From Nocardia asteroides (GTDB taxonomy: Bacteria > Actinomycetota > Actinomycetes > Mycobacteriales > Mycobacteriaceae), in contig NZ_CP089214.1 of the NCBI RefSeq assembly GCF_021183625.1, positions 1,116,001 through 1,180,000 of the forward strand: a DNA stretch of 64,000 nt. The letters are read 5' to 3'. The notes beneath the pieces are model-generated. The model was not told where the DNA came from. It saw only the letters and a list, made by a program, of their open reading frames with translations, and did not search any database. The stretch's first letter is position 1; the number at the start of each line of letters is the position of its first letter. A program made the position numbers and the translations under genes. Below, one piece after another: positions 56,755-64,000 of the stretch.

Positions 56755-57093
56755 TTGGCGCGCAAAGTGATCGTCGAGATGGTCGATGACTTCGATGGGA
56801 AGTCGACAGCCGAGGAAACCGTGTTCTTCGCGCTCGATGGCGCTCAGTTCGAGATGGACCTCTCGACCGACAACGCGAAGCAGCTGCGAGCCTTCTTCGA
56901 GCAGTGGACGCCGCATGCCCGGAAGGTGGGTCGGGCCCCGAAGTCGAAGAGCGTTGCTCGTTCCACCGATAACCGCGAAAAGACCCAGGCCATACGCGAC
57001 TGGGCCCGGACCAACGGCGTCGACGTGTCGAGCCGAGGCCGCATCGCCGCCGAGGTGGTGGACGCCTACAAGCAGGCGGTCAAGGGCGAGTAG
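56755..57093 (+). CDS. Lsr2-family nucleoid protein (paralogue)
   Basis: 112 residues, the normal Lsr2 length. The N-terminal dimerization half reads VIVEMVDDFDGKSTAEETV and FALDGAQFEMDLS, with NAKQLRAFFEQW. The C-terminal DNA-binding half has IRDWARTNGVDVSSRGRIAAEVVDAY, including the AT-hook-like RGR. Lsr2 bridges and silences AT-rich, foreign DNA. This copy is island-borne and may tune expression of the low-GC genes around it. The start is TTG 56755, six bases after GGAAGGA; no ATG is available in frame, so translation may be kept low. Confidence 0.9.
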   Translation: MARKVIVEMVDDFDGKSTAEETVFFALDGAQFEMDLSTDNAKQLRAFFEQWTPHARKVGRAPKSKSVARSTDNREKTQAIRDWARTNGVDVSSRGRIAAEVVDAYKQAVKGE

Positions 57094-57123
57094 CTCGGGC
57101 GCACAGTCAGGGGCGAGAGGACC

Positions 57124-57579
57124 TTACGGGACATCGTCCGTGCGCTCCAGCTGCGACAACTGCCGGTGAAGTTCAAGCTCGGCCCAGTCGTCGTCGGATG
57201 GCGACGGTGCGACCTCGCGCACGCCGAAGACATGATCGGCTTGCCTGCGCAACGTCTCGATGTCGAGACAGGCCGCCATCGCTCGCCTGATCACCGGGTA
57301 GAGCGGGCCGAACCGCTCGGCTTCGACCTGCCTGACGTGCTTGAGGCTCCATACCGCTCGGCCCGACTGCGTTCGCTCTGTTCGAGGTCCGAACACCCGC
57401 TCGAGGTCCTCCCTGCGATAGCCAGCAAGCCGAAGGTTCACTTCGTCGATCTGGCCGTTGCCGATCAGGTGTTCGCCATCGTCGGTGTTGTACTCCGGCG
57501 TGCCTCTGTACTCGCGGATGATCCGCTCGTCCGGCTCGTCTTCGAGCGCAAAATCGAACCCCGTGTACTCGTCGGCCAT
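57124..57579 (-). CDS. Hypothetical acidic protein
   Basis: 151 residues, not recognised. The N-terminus is acidic (FDFALEDEPDERIIREYRG), followed by EYNTDDGEHLIGNGQIDEVNLRLAGY and a helix with RAVWSLKHVRQVEAERFGP. Codon use is normal for the host and the higher GC compared with neighbours argues for a real gene. No membrane segment or catalytic motif. The next minus-strand gene upstream ends 60 bp before its start, so they may be co-transcribed. Confidence 0.6.
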   Translation of the reverse strand: MADEYTGFDFALEDEPDERIIREYRGTPEYNTDDGEHLIGNGQIDEVNLRLAGYRREDLERVFGPRTERTQSGRAVWSLKHVRQVEAERFGPLYPVIRRAMAACLDIETLRRQADHVFGVREVAPSPSDDDWAELELHRQLSQLERTDDVP

Positions 57580-57639
57580 ACACCCTCCCCGGTGCTAAGC
57601 GTGTGACGCGCATGCTCGCGTCTCCCCTGCCGCCGGAAG

Positions 57640-58809
57640 CTACCGGGGCACAGAGGACTTGTCGACCGCCGGGTTCTGAGTTGGGTCAAACTGCGGATCG
57701 AGGATCCAGACGAACCCGACTCCGCTTCGCGGGAAGGCCCAGCTGTCGAAGCCGACCCGCACCACCTTGCCTGGGACGGTGTCCGGCGTCCGCTCGATTC
57801 GGGCGGCCTGGCTGCTAGCGATGAAGTCGACGACGCTGACGCGTTCGATGTTGCAGTCGCTGTAGTCGAGTTCCACTGTGACGCCGCGCGTCGGCTGTTC
57901 GATGTCGATGTAGAGAAGGTTGCCACGCTGCTCAGTGACGGTGCGGTAGGTGTAGGCCACGCGCACAGGATCATCCATCTGCTCCGGGGTGAGGTTGAGG
58001 TCGACGCTGTAGACCTGGCCGCCCTTTCGAGCGGCCCGGCGGATCGGGCGCTCCGCGCCATCCACACTGAATTGCACCAGCTCAAAGGCTTCCCGCTTGG
58101 AAGGGTCGACGTTGGGCTTCGGCGACATAATCCATGCCGAGGTGCCATCGTGGCCGCCAGTGATGTCGAGGTACTGACGGCGGTTGGCGACGACCGCGAA
58201 GTGGCGGGTGTGGTGTTTCGGTGTGACGGAATACTCCCAACGCACACTCACGCCGAACAGCGCGTTCCCTGCGGCCAGATTTTGAGGAGCACCGAAGGTG
58301 CTCCCACCGGGTATACCCGGTAGCGGGGAGAGGCGGATTTCCACCGAGACGTCATGCCACCGCTCTGGTGCGCGAACGGCTTGGTCACGGATGTCGCGGT
58401 AGACCTCGTCGGCGAAGGTGGCGTCGCCCAGCCTGAGCGCTAGGCTGTTCCGCACGATTCCGTCAAGGGTCTCCGGGCTGGCGACACGCGCTAGGTCGTC
58501 GTTGCCGACGGCGAAACCATCGATCACGGCGTCGCGCATCGCAGGCGCCGACTCGGCCAGGACGCGCTTGAGCCGGGCGGTATCGCGCGCCTCGCGGTCC
58601 TTGCTCGTGAAGTAATCGATGCCGAGCCCGAGCACGCCGGCCACCAGGAGGGTGCCGCCAACCTCACTCCACGGGAAGAGGCCAAGCCAGGTCAGTCCGG
58701 AGGCTGTGGTCAGCTGAGCGTCGAACACCATGAGCCCGAGCACGCCGGCCACAGCGATTGCGGCAATGATTGTCTGCAGCTTGATGATGCGTTCGTGCGG
58801 ATCTTGCAT
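57640..58809 (-). CDS. Two-helix membrane protein with large soluble domain, unknown
   Basis: 389 residues. Two membrane helices near the N-terminus (KLQTIIAAIAVAGVLGLMVF and GGTLLVAGVLGLGIDYF) are followed by a charged stretch (SKDREARDTARLKRVL) and about 300 soluble residues, rich in beta strands, ending VGFDSWAFPRSGVGFVWIL. Topology suggests a cytoplasmic C-terminal domain. I do not recognise the family. Membrane-linked proteins of this layout are often effectors in defence islands, but no effector motif is visible. Could be co-transcribed with the acidic protein gene downstream. Confidence 0.65.
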   Translation of the reverse strand: MQDPHERIIKLQTIIAAIAVAGVLGLMVFDAQLTTASGLTWLGLFPWSEVGGTLLVAGVLGLGIDYFTSKDREARDTARLKRVLAESAPAMRDAVIDGFAVGNDDLARVASPETLDGIVRNSLALRLGDATFADEVYRDIRDQAVRAPERWHDVSVEIRLSPLPGIPGGSTFGAPQNLAAGNALFGVSVRWEYSVTPKHHTRHFAVVANRRQYLDITGGHDGTSAWIMSPKPNVDPSKREAFELVQFSVDGAERPIRRAARKGGQVYSVDLNLTPEQMDDPVRVAYTYRTVTEQRGNLLYIDIEQPTRGVTVELDYSDCNIERVSVVDFIASSQAARIERTPDTVPGKVVRVGFDSWAFPRSGVGFVWILDPQFDPTQNPAVDKSSVPR

Positions 58810-58992
58810 ACTCTGCTTTTATTGTAGCAGAACAAAACGGCGCTTGCCGAGCAAAAGCGAAGGGCCGCAACAGCTTGTGCGCCGTTACGGCCCAAGGCAG
58901 GGGTTGTCCCTCGATTGCTAGTCGCTGTCGCCGCCCATTGTCCACCTCCCTCGCTGGCCGCCCGGCCGGTACCGCCCGCAACCGGTGCTCAG

Positions 58993-59009
58993 TATCCTAA
59001 ATTGGGATA
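58993..59009. promoter_or_regulatory. Inverted repeat TATCC-N7-GGATA before an XRE gene
   Basis: Short dyad 29 bp upstream of the GTG at 59038, in an AT-rich stretch that looks like a promoter. Suitable as an autoregulatory site for the XRE protein; weak on its own. Confidence 0.3.
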
Positions 59010-59037
59010 TTCGGTTTTGCAAGGTGCGGTTGACCTT

Positions 59038-59283
59038 GTGGAAAAGTCGATCTATTCGGCGGAGTACCAGCGCCTTTGCGCGTTCTTGCGGCAACTGCGC
59101 CGGGAAGCCGGGCTGACTCAGGTCGAGGTCGCGCGGCGCCTCGACGTGCCACAGTCCTTCGTCAGCAAGTACGAGACCGGTGAGCGGCGGCTGGATGTTA
59201 TCGAGCTGCTGCATGTGGTACGTGCGCTCGGCTCTACGTTGAATGAAGTAGTTCACCAAATCGCTCCGGGAGAGAATCCCTGA
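59038..59283 (+). CDS. Small XRE-family helix-turn-helix regulator
   Basis: 81 residues, essentially one Cro/CI-type HTH: LCAFLRQLRREAGLTQVEVA, RRLDVPQSFVSKYETGERR, LDVIELLHVVRALG. The start GTG 59038 is the first reasonable one; the frame is open further upstream but without coding character. It has no sensor domain. It lies between two membrane protein genes and may regulate either; a dyad (58993-59009) lies just before it. Confidence 0.8.
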   Translation: MEKSIYSAEYQRLCAFLRQLRREAGLTQVEVARRLDVPQSFVSKYETGERRLDVIELLHVVRALGSTLNEVVHQIAPGENP

Positions 59284-59464
59284 CCGGAGCGGCAGCACGG
59301 CAGCGGATTCGGCTAATCCTACGGCGCTCGACTGCTCAAGCCTCTACACCGTCACTACTGTCCTACGAACAGGGGACGATAGGCGACTTCCATAAGGGCT
59401 AAGTTGGCAGCGCCGAACACTTGGTGAGCCCAGCACAATCCAAGCAGATCGTGAGCGAGGTTTG

Positions 59465-61762
59465 ATGAGCATCGGACCGGAACCACACGCCGAGGTGTCC
59501 GCAACAGTACACCTGGGCAGCCAGGCGTCTTCCAAATTACGTGGAAAAGGTCCTGCGCTGTGGGCAGCAGCAATCGTATTCATATTCGGATTCGTCGCAA
59601 TGAATTTGTATGCGCTGACCAGCAGCGGTGCGAACGACCTTCCAGGATTATATTCATTTAGATCAGCCACCGTTGGCGATGGACTATTGCTCCCGATCCT
59701 TGCCTACGGCCTGATAAAGGTTGCGTCCGAACACGAATCATGGACTCGCAGGCAATGGATTATAGTCGCATTGAGCGGTGTCACGGGGGCCATGACCGGT
59801 GGCTTTCAAGTTCTGTTGTGGTTGCGCGATGAGGCCCCTCGCCCGAACTGGACATTCCCTGCGCCGCACACTTTCACTGCACCAGGCTGGTACCATGCAA
59901 CCTTTCTCGTTATTACATGTGGATTCTTCGCTGCGGCCGCGATCGCCGCCGCGATCCGGTTGCGATCTCTAGCTTCCGATTCCCCTCGGGCGAAGTCCTT
60001 TCCAGGGTCACTCGGTTCCATTGCCGTAGTGGCGCCTGGGCCCGCCTTCGTCGGGCTCTTAGTCCTCGATAATGATGCTGTTCTCTGGGTCGCATGCCTC
60101 GCAGTCATCAGCGCAAGCACGACCATAGTTGTCGCAGCTTGGGTCGCACTCCACTTTTCGCCGACTCGCTCTCTAATGTCGTTGTATGTAATAGCTACGA
60201 TCGCAGGAATGGCTTTCTGCAGCCTTTCGGGATCACGCCTCACCACCGCTGTAACGGTGCTTGCTACTGTCGCAAGCAGCTTCGGAGCGGCTTCTGTAGT
60301 AGGCGTGCTACCAACTACCTCAGCTCAAACTCGCCTCGGCGTTGCTGCTCTACTCGCATTAAGTGGAGCCGGGGCCTTCAGCGCTGGTCTCAGTCTAACT
60401 GAACAACCAGTTTTGCAGCCGCTCACAGCTGTCGCTATGTCTCTAGCCACGATTGTGATTACGGCCTTGATGGCTCAAGGTCGCGACCTAATTGAGAAAG
60501 CAACAGTAGCAGACATTCTGATCGCTGTTGGCGCAGCGGCACCGGTGCTGGCTCTGGGAGGAGCGGGTATCTACTATGACCTAGCACCAGCCGAACGGTC
60601 GAGTCCTTTCCTTGTAGGCGCGGCGATTGTCGGTTTATTCATAGGCTTTACTGCGCCGGTTATCAAATCGCGTTTCGATTCTGTCATAGAAGCCGAATCC
60701 CACCGAATGTCGAGCCGTCTAATATCTGCCAAGTGGGCTGCATACACCACTACAGGTGGGTTATCCGCCGCGACGCTCCTGGCATTTCTAGCGTACGCCA
60801 TCGGTGTGTATTCTCATCAAGATTGGGTTGGAGGATATTCGACATCCACGGGAGCGCTGTATAGTTTCGCGCTCGCTCTCGGCCTCGCGTTGCTTTCGCT
60901 TCTTGTCATTGGCGGTATCGCCAGAGGGGCGCGGCGCGGCACGATAGCAACGGTTTTCGCCTGCCTTACCAGCCTCAGCTGGAGCATCTACGTCCTGGTA
61001 GCCCTGGGAAAGGGATTCCATTCGTACGTCCAAGCGACTGCTGCGGTTTACGTAGGAGTCCTCGCAGCATTCTTTATTGGCCAGGGGGTGATTGCGAATA
61101 CGACCACCCTGCATCGAATTCGAGTCTCATGGGCGAGCGTTGCCATCGGAGGAAGTTGCGCGGTATCTATCGGTTTAACAGTAGCTTGGTCTATCGGGCC
61201 AGCGATCGCCGATGCAAGCGGCATCCGGTCCACGTTGCCAGCAGTAGCTGGACTGCTCCTCGCGATCATTGCAGGCGTGGCGATTCCGCCGATGATGGCG
61301 ATAACGCTGCCCGGATCTACCCCAAAGAGACAATATGCTGCTGCAGCGCCAATTGCAGGAGTCTTTCAGGATGCATTTGTCACCACACTTTTGTGGGTTA
61401 GCGTCGGATGGGTTCCGCTCTTTTTCTTGAACCACATAAACGGCAAGCTCGCCTGGTGTGGCCCGCTATTAATGTACGCGTCGATGCTCGGCAGCGCCTA
61501 CCTTTACGTAATGTCAAACAATATCAAGCACGTTGACAACGATTGGGATCACCTTAAGTCTCAAGTTGATGGTGAAGAGCATCGAATTCCCAACGACCAG
61601 CGCGACGCACACAATGCGCTGAGACGGCATATATTTACGCAGAATTTGCTTGCACTATTCGCTATCGTACCCGCCTTCATTCTTCTGCTGCAGCAACTTC
61701 GCGGTTTCAAAGACAAAGAATCGGCAACGATTCTTCGGTGGGAACTTCGACACGGGAAGTGA
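59465..61762 (+). CDS. Very large polytopic membrane protein, unknown
   Basis: 765 residues with about 18-20 predicted membrane helices running from residue 30 to the end (for example ALWAAAIVFIFGFVAMNLYAL, VAALLALSGAGAFSAGL, ALALGLALLSLLVIGGIA, LPAVAGLLLAIIAGVAIPP). The only sizeable hydrophilic part is near the C-terminus (NNIKHVDNDWDHLKSQVDGEEHRIPNDQ), followed by one last helix. I see no transporter signature. GC is distinctly low. ATG 59465 is used, with GAGG seven to ten bases upstream. It stands alone between two XRE genes. Confidence 0.65.
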   Translation: MSIGPEPHAEVSATVHLGSQASSKLRGKGPALWAAAIVFIFGFVAMNLYALTSSGANDLPGLYSFRSATVGDGLLLPILAYGLIKVASEHESWTRRQWIIVALSGVTGAMTGGFQVLLWLRDEAPRPNWTFPAPHTFTAPGWYHATFLVITCGFFAAAAIAAAIRLRSLASDSPRAKSFPGSLGSIAVVAPGPAFVGLLVLDNDAVLWVACLAVISASTTIVVAAWVALHFSPTRSLMSLYVIATIAGMAFCSLSGSRLTTAVTVLATVASSFGAASVVGVLPTTSAQTRLGVAALLALSGAGAFSAGLSLTEQPVLQPLTAVAMSLATIVITALMAQGRDLIEKATVADILIAVGAAAPVLALGGAGIYYDLAPAERSSPFLVGAAIVGLFIGFTAPVIKSRFDSVIEAESHRMSSRLISAKWAAYTTTGGLSAATLLAFLAYAIGVYSHQDWVGGYSTSTGALYSFALALGLALLSLLVIGGIARGARRGTIATVFACLTSLSWSIYVLVALGKGFHSYVQATAAVYVGVLAAFFIGQGVIANTTTLHRIRVSWASVAIGGSCAVSIGLTVAWSIGPAIADASGIRSTLPAVAGLLLAIIAGVAIPPMMAITLPGSTPKRQYAAAAPIAGVFQDAFVTTLLWVSVGWVPLFFLNHINGKLAWCGPLLMYASMLGSAYLYVMSNNIKHVDNDWDHLKSQVDGEEHRIPNDQRDAHNALRRHIFTQNLLALFAIVPAFILLLQQLRGFKDKESATILRWELRHGK

Positions 61763-61875
61763 TTTAGCGAGAAGATGTCGCCGGGCAGGAGAGTTCGTTC
61801 ATAGTCAACCGTCAAGCTCACATCGAGAGCGACAAATTCCATGCGAGCGAGGCCGCACCCGAACGGGAATCTTTA

Positions 61876-62811
61876 TTATCGCATCGCCTTCAGGAGGGCA
61901 CGGCTCACATCGGGCGACTCGGCCAAGAGCATAGCGTTGTTGAACGCTGCCATGCACCCCTCGACATCCGCCTTCCTCTCATTTATGACGACTCTGTTGA
62001 ACGTCTCGTTCACTACCAGATCAGGTAGATCCTGGGACGGAAATCTCAAATAGGTGCACGAGTGAGGGAGGCTCGCGGCAGCGCACTTGGTTTCCCGAAC
62101 GATCTGCAAGCTGATATGGCTCTCCGGCGCTCTCGTCATATTCAATAGATGATCAAACTGCCGTTGCCTTACGTGCTGGTCAACGAAATTACTACGCAGG
62201 GCTGCTTCCTCGACGATTACCCACACGCGCGGCGGACTCTTGTGCCGCAGGATCTGTTGACGCTTCCGTAGGATTTCCACCCGCCTCTCAGGTTCAGTCC
62301 CGTGGGTGCCTGCTGCCTGTTCGAAGATCGCGCGTGAATACTCCTCGGTCTGTAGCAGTTCTGGCACGAATCGAGTCTCGTAGCAGTTGATACGCTGCGC
62401 GGCCGGCTCCAGATCGATGAGGTGTCCCCCATCGATCGGCAAGAGTGCGACATCGTCGGCCCACCAAGGCGTCAGTCCGCCACGATGCGCCAGCAGCTGA
62501 AACTCGGCCCAGCTGTCTGATGCGGCCCCGTAGAACCTCAGCAGCTCCGCGAGGTCACTCCGAGGGCAAGGGATACGGCCGCTTTCGATCCGGCTGAGTT
62601 TTGATTTCGAGCAGCCGATGGCCTTCGCCACTTTCTGGCCGTCGAGATTGCGCTCCGAGCGCAGGCGCCGCAGGCGCGTGCCGAGCAACACTCTCGCGAC
62701 ATAAGGTCTGAGGTCGTCGACGGCGAGGTCCGTGTAGCGCTTGAGCTCCGGCCCCTGCGGCGGGATGACTTTCGTCAGCACGTTAACCAGTCTGGCACGG
62801 CCCCACGACAT
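61876..62811 (-). CDS. XRE regulator with DUF5753 C-terminal domain
   Basis: About 311 residues. The HTH is LRRLRSERNLDGQKVAKAIGCSKSKLSRIES near residue 50. The DUF5753 part has HLIDLEPAAQRINCYETRFVPELLQTEEYSRAI, then EILRKRQQILRHKSPPRVWVIVEEAALR and YLRFPSQDLPDLVVNE. Such regulators are abundant in Streptomyces and Nocardia and normally pair with a DUF397 small protein; none is here. ATG 62811 is a best guess (GTG 62781 or ATG 62952 are possible). A perfect 10-bp inverted repeat lies just upstream of that ATG. Confidence 0.82.
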   Translation of the reverse strand: MSWGRARLVNVLTKVIPPQGPELKRYTDLAVDDLRPYVARVLLGTRLRRLRSERNLDGQKVAKAIGCSKSKLSRIESGRIPCPRSDLAELLRFYGAASDSWAEFQLLAHRGGLTPWWADDVALLPIDGGHLIDLEPAAQRINCYETRFVPELLQTEEYSRAIFEQAAGTHGTEPERRVEILRKRQQILRHKSPPRVWVIVEEAALRSNFVDQHVRQRQFDHLLNMTRAPESHISLQIVRETKCAAASLPHSCTYLRFPSQDLPDLVVNETFNRVVINERKADVEGCMAAFNNAMLLAESPDVSRALLKAMR

Positions 62812-63157
62812 CTGCGCGCGCGGTGGGCTTGCATCTGCAAGTACAGATGCAAGTACGTTTGACCTGAGTGGTGGGCGATCCGCCCCTGGCAGATCGATCG
62901 CTCCGACTTCAGCCCTGCCGCCGTTTGCGCCGATAGTGCTCTTGCACAGCATATTTCAAGCAGCCCGATCGAGAACCATCGAACAGTCAGACGTCCCTCG
63001 CTGCGTTCGGAATCGTTGTGTCAAGCAGACCGCAGCGCGTGTCGATCTGGACGAAGCATGGCCTGCGGTCTAGCCTTTCCCCGTCGTCTCCTCGCGAAGG
63101 GCGGGGGTCTGCTCCGAGATGCGGGGTATGAACCCGCGCTCAGTGAGGAGAGGACAC
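62812..63157. other. Divergent regulatory region between XRE and small membrane protein genes
   Basis: About 345 bp without a gene. It contains the 62828-62853 palindrome. A looser inverted repeat AGACCGCAG (63027-63035) / CTGCGGTCT (63063-63071) also lies here, with a 27-base gap. Confidence 0.5.
62828..62853. promoter_or_regulatory. Perfect inverted repeat CTTGCATCTG-N6-CAGATGCAAG
   Basis: 10-bp arms around CAAGTA, 17 bp upstream of the chosen XRE start; GCAAGTAC also occurs twice in direct orientation within it. Very likely the operator of the XRE/DUF5753 protein. Confidence 0.6.
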
Positions 63158-63286
63158 GTGGCTACCGAAAAGGGCGAGGATCCTGATCCGGAGGATGGCC
63201 CGGACGACTGGCTGGCGGTGGTCAACACCATCGCCGCAGCCGCCGGAACCATCATCGCACTCCTGGACCTGATTTCGCGCTGGTAG
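63158..63286 (+). CDS. 42-residue small membrane protein
   Basis: Starts at GTG 63158 with GAGGAGAGGA shortly before it, one of the strongest ribosome sites in the window. The acidic N-terminus (VATEKGEDPDPEDGPDDW) leads into a hydrophobic segment LAVVNTIAAAAGTIIALLDL and ends ISRW. A terminator follows the stop directly. This makes it a real expressed gene rather than chance. Function unknown; a single-helix membrane peptide such as a small toxin or membrane-protein modulator fits. It is divergent from the XRE/DUF5753 gene. Confidence 0.65.
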   Translation: MATEKGEDPDPEDGPDDWLAVVNTIAAAAGTIIALLDLISRW

Positions 63287-63296
63287 TGCCGCGTTC

Positions 63297-63341
63297 AGAG
63301 CGGGTCGTCGTTGCAGCGGCGGCCCGCTCTTCTCTTCTTCC
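63297..63341 (+). terminator. Intrinsic terminator after the small membrane protein
   Basis: AGAGCGGG (63297-63304) pairs with CCCGCTCT (63323-63330), followed by the T-rich run TCTCTTCTTCC. This is the only terminator in the window with a fairly good T-tract. Confidence 0.65.
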
Positions 63342-63856
63342 CGAACGAAACCAACCGAAGGTTTGTTACGTCCGAGTAAGGAGAGCCTACTCGGTTCCTG
63401 GCCGAGCGCCAACGGGCGACCGCTACCTGACGAAGCATAGCTATCCAGTAGCCGAGGTTGCCCGTCTGCAATTGCACCATAGCGTAAAGCCAGATCAGAG
63501 GCTAGATGCCCACATGTTGACATCCCGAGTCAGCAACCGAGCCTTATCCGAACCGTTATTAAACCGGAACGAATCCGCCCATTTTTGATCGGATAGGCCA
63601 CGACTCGGTGAAGAGCCGGTGTCATCGTGGGCCATCGGGCTCGCGCTCGTTGCCAGGGCAGTCATCCGTTCCACCTGGCGAGCGTGCATATTCGAGGCGC
63701 CAGCCTCACAGCCACGTCGAGCGGGCTGGACGGTGAGCGTACATATGCACGCCCTGGTGTTGACGAGATCGCTGCTCGCGGCCGCCGCTGCGGCTCGGGT
63801 TGATAGCCGACCGTCGAGCAACCTTCGAGCGACGCGCTTTGAAAGAAGGCAGGTTG
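63342..63856. other. Noncoding or decayed stretch
   Basis: About 500 bp with mixed GC and no convincing gene on either strand. Several open frames exist but their translations look random. No repeats or tRNA seen. Confidence 0.4.
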
Positions 63857-64000
63857 TCATGCCTCCGCCGCAACCAGGTGCCGGTAGACGGCGCGCGGCC
63901 GCACCACCAGAACGGTGCAGCGCGCGCGTAGCTGGAGCAGGAGCTCCGCGTCCTGGTTCAGATGCGACAGACCGTAGATGACGAGCGCCGCATATTCACC
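63857..64000 (-). CDS. C-terminal end of an unidentified protein (partial)
   Basis: 47 codons enter from the right edge on the minus strand and end at TGA 63859-63857. The tail reads EYAALVIYGLSHLNQDAELL, then LQLRARCTVLVVRPRAVYRHL. It is GC-rich and has a plausible alpha/beta pattern. ALVIYGLSHL loosely resembles the catalytic strand region of resolvase-type recombinases, but this is too little to name it. Confidence 0.4.
   Translation of the reverse strand, partial: GEYAALVIYGLSHLNQDAELLLQLRARCTVLVVRPRAVYRHLVAAEA

Larger units (their letters stand above)
49086..64000. mobile_element. Genomic island (left part), inserted in a hydrolase gene
   Basis: From about 49085 to the right edge the DNA is visibly less GC-rich, intergenic gaps are longer, and genes are of accessory type: recombinase remnants, an ADP-ribosylation operon, kinase, Lsr2 paralogue, XRE regulators and unknown membrane proteins. 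The left border is a clean break inside a chromosomal hydrolase gene. No intact integrase gene is in the visible part, and no right attachment site can be seen. Confidence 0.75.

Noticed and set aside
63495..63860. A 121-codon minus-strand frame whose ATG overlaps the stop of the right-edge gene
   Set aside because: The ATGA overlap is tempting, but the translation is Ala/Ser/Arg-rich without structure and has no ribosome site.

Overview
The window is high-GC actinobacterial DNA, most likely Nocardia or a close mycolic-acid-containing relative. Support comes from an MceG/Mkl-type Mce ATPase, an Lsr2 protein, LGFP-repeat exported protein, DevR/DevS-like regulators, an Rv1733c-like membrane protein and several candidate F420-dependent enzymes. 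No rRNA, tRNA or CRISPR array was seen. Assignments rest on reading motifs by eye; no database search was run.

Positions 1-49085 are ordinary chromosome: very GC-rich, densely packed, with many 4-base ATGA/GTGA overlaps. In order: exported and stress proteins, a GNAT/nitroreductase pair, a zinc alcohol dehydrogenase and a DevR/DevS-like two-component system (4292-6680) with a DosR-box-like site at 3108-3122. Next come an MBL-fold/nitroreductase pair with a divergent LuxR regulator, and a crtE-crtI-crtB carotenoid operon (9392-12962) that makes C40 desaturated carotene. A signalling block (13027-18652) holds an anti-sigma kinase, a receiver protein, a PP2C phosphatase, a bacteriophytochrome kinase and a STAS protein, which together look like a partner-switching network. 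Several small regulator/target pairs (HxlR, two TetR, SMR pump) have readable palindromic operators. At 24866-29273 lies a five-gene operon of SipW-type signal peptidases and their exported cargo, including one protein that fuses peptidase to cargo-like domains. Then follow an F420-type LLM enzyme, a CHASE3-type kinase, membrane proteins, a galT-galK pair with galM, a double-HTH MerR regulator, a PAS-ANTAR protein, a large catalase with a stress-sigma-like promoter, and the MceG ATPase.

At about 49085 an alpha/beta hydrolase gene is cut in the middle and the sequence changes character: lower GC, looser packing, unknown genes and recombinase remnants. From there to the right edge is a genomic island whose right end lies outside the window. 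It carries a pentapeptide-repeat membrane protein flanked by two remnants of a serine-recombinase tail and, at 51166-54856, a tightly overlapping three-gene operon of SF1 helicase, DarT-like ADP-ribosyltransferase and ADP-ribosylglycohydrolase. It also has a soluble Ser/Thr kinase fused to a domain resembling the DnaX tau C-terminus, an Lsr2 paralogue, two unknown membrane proteins (one with about 18-20 membrane segments), two XRE regulators and a 42-residue small membrane protein with its own terminator.

The helicase/DarT/glycohydrolase operon is the best candidate for a little-described system: a toxin-antitoxin-like DNA ADP-ribosylation module with a helicase as third partner, in a typical defence-island setting. 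The SipW operon with its protease-cargo fusion and the kinase-tau fusion are the next most unusual items.
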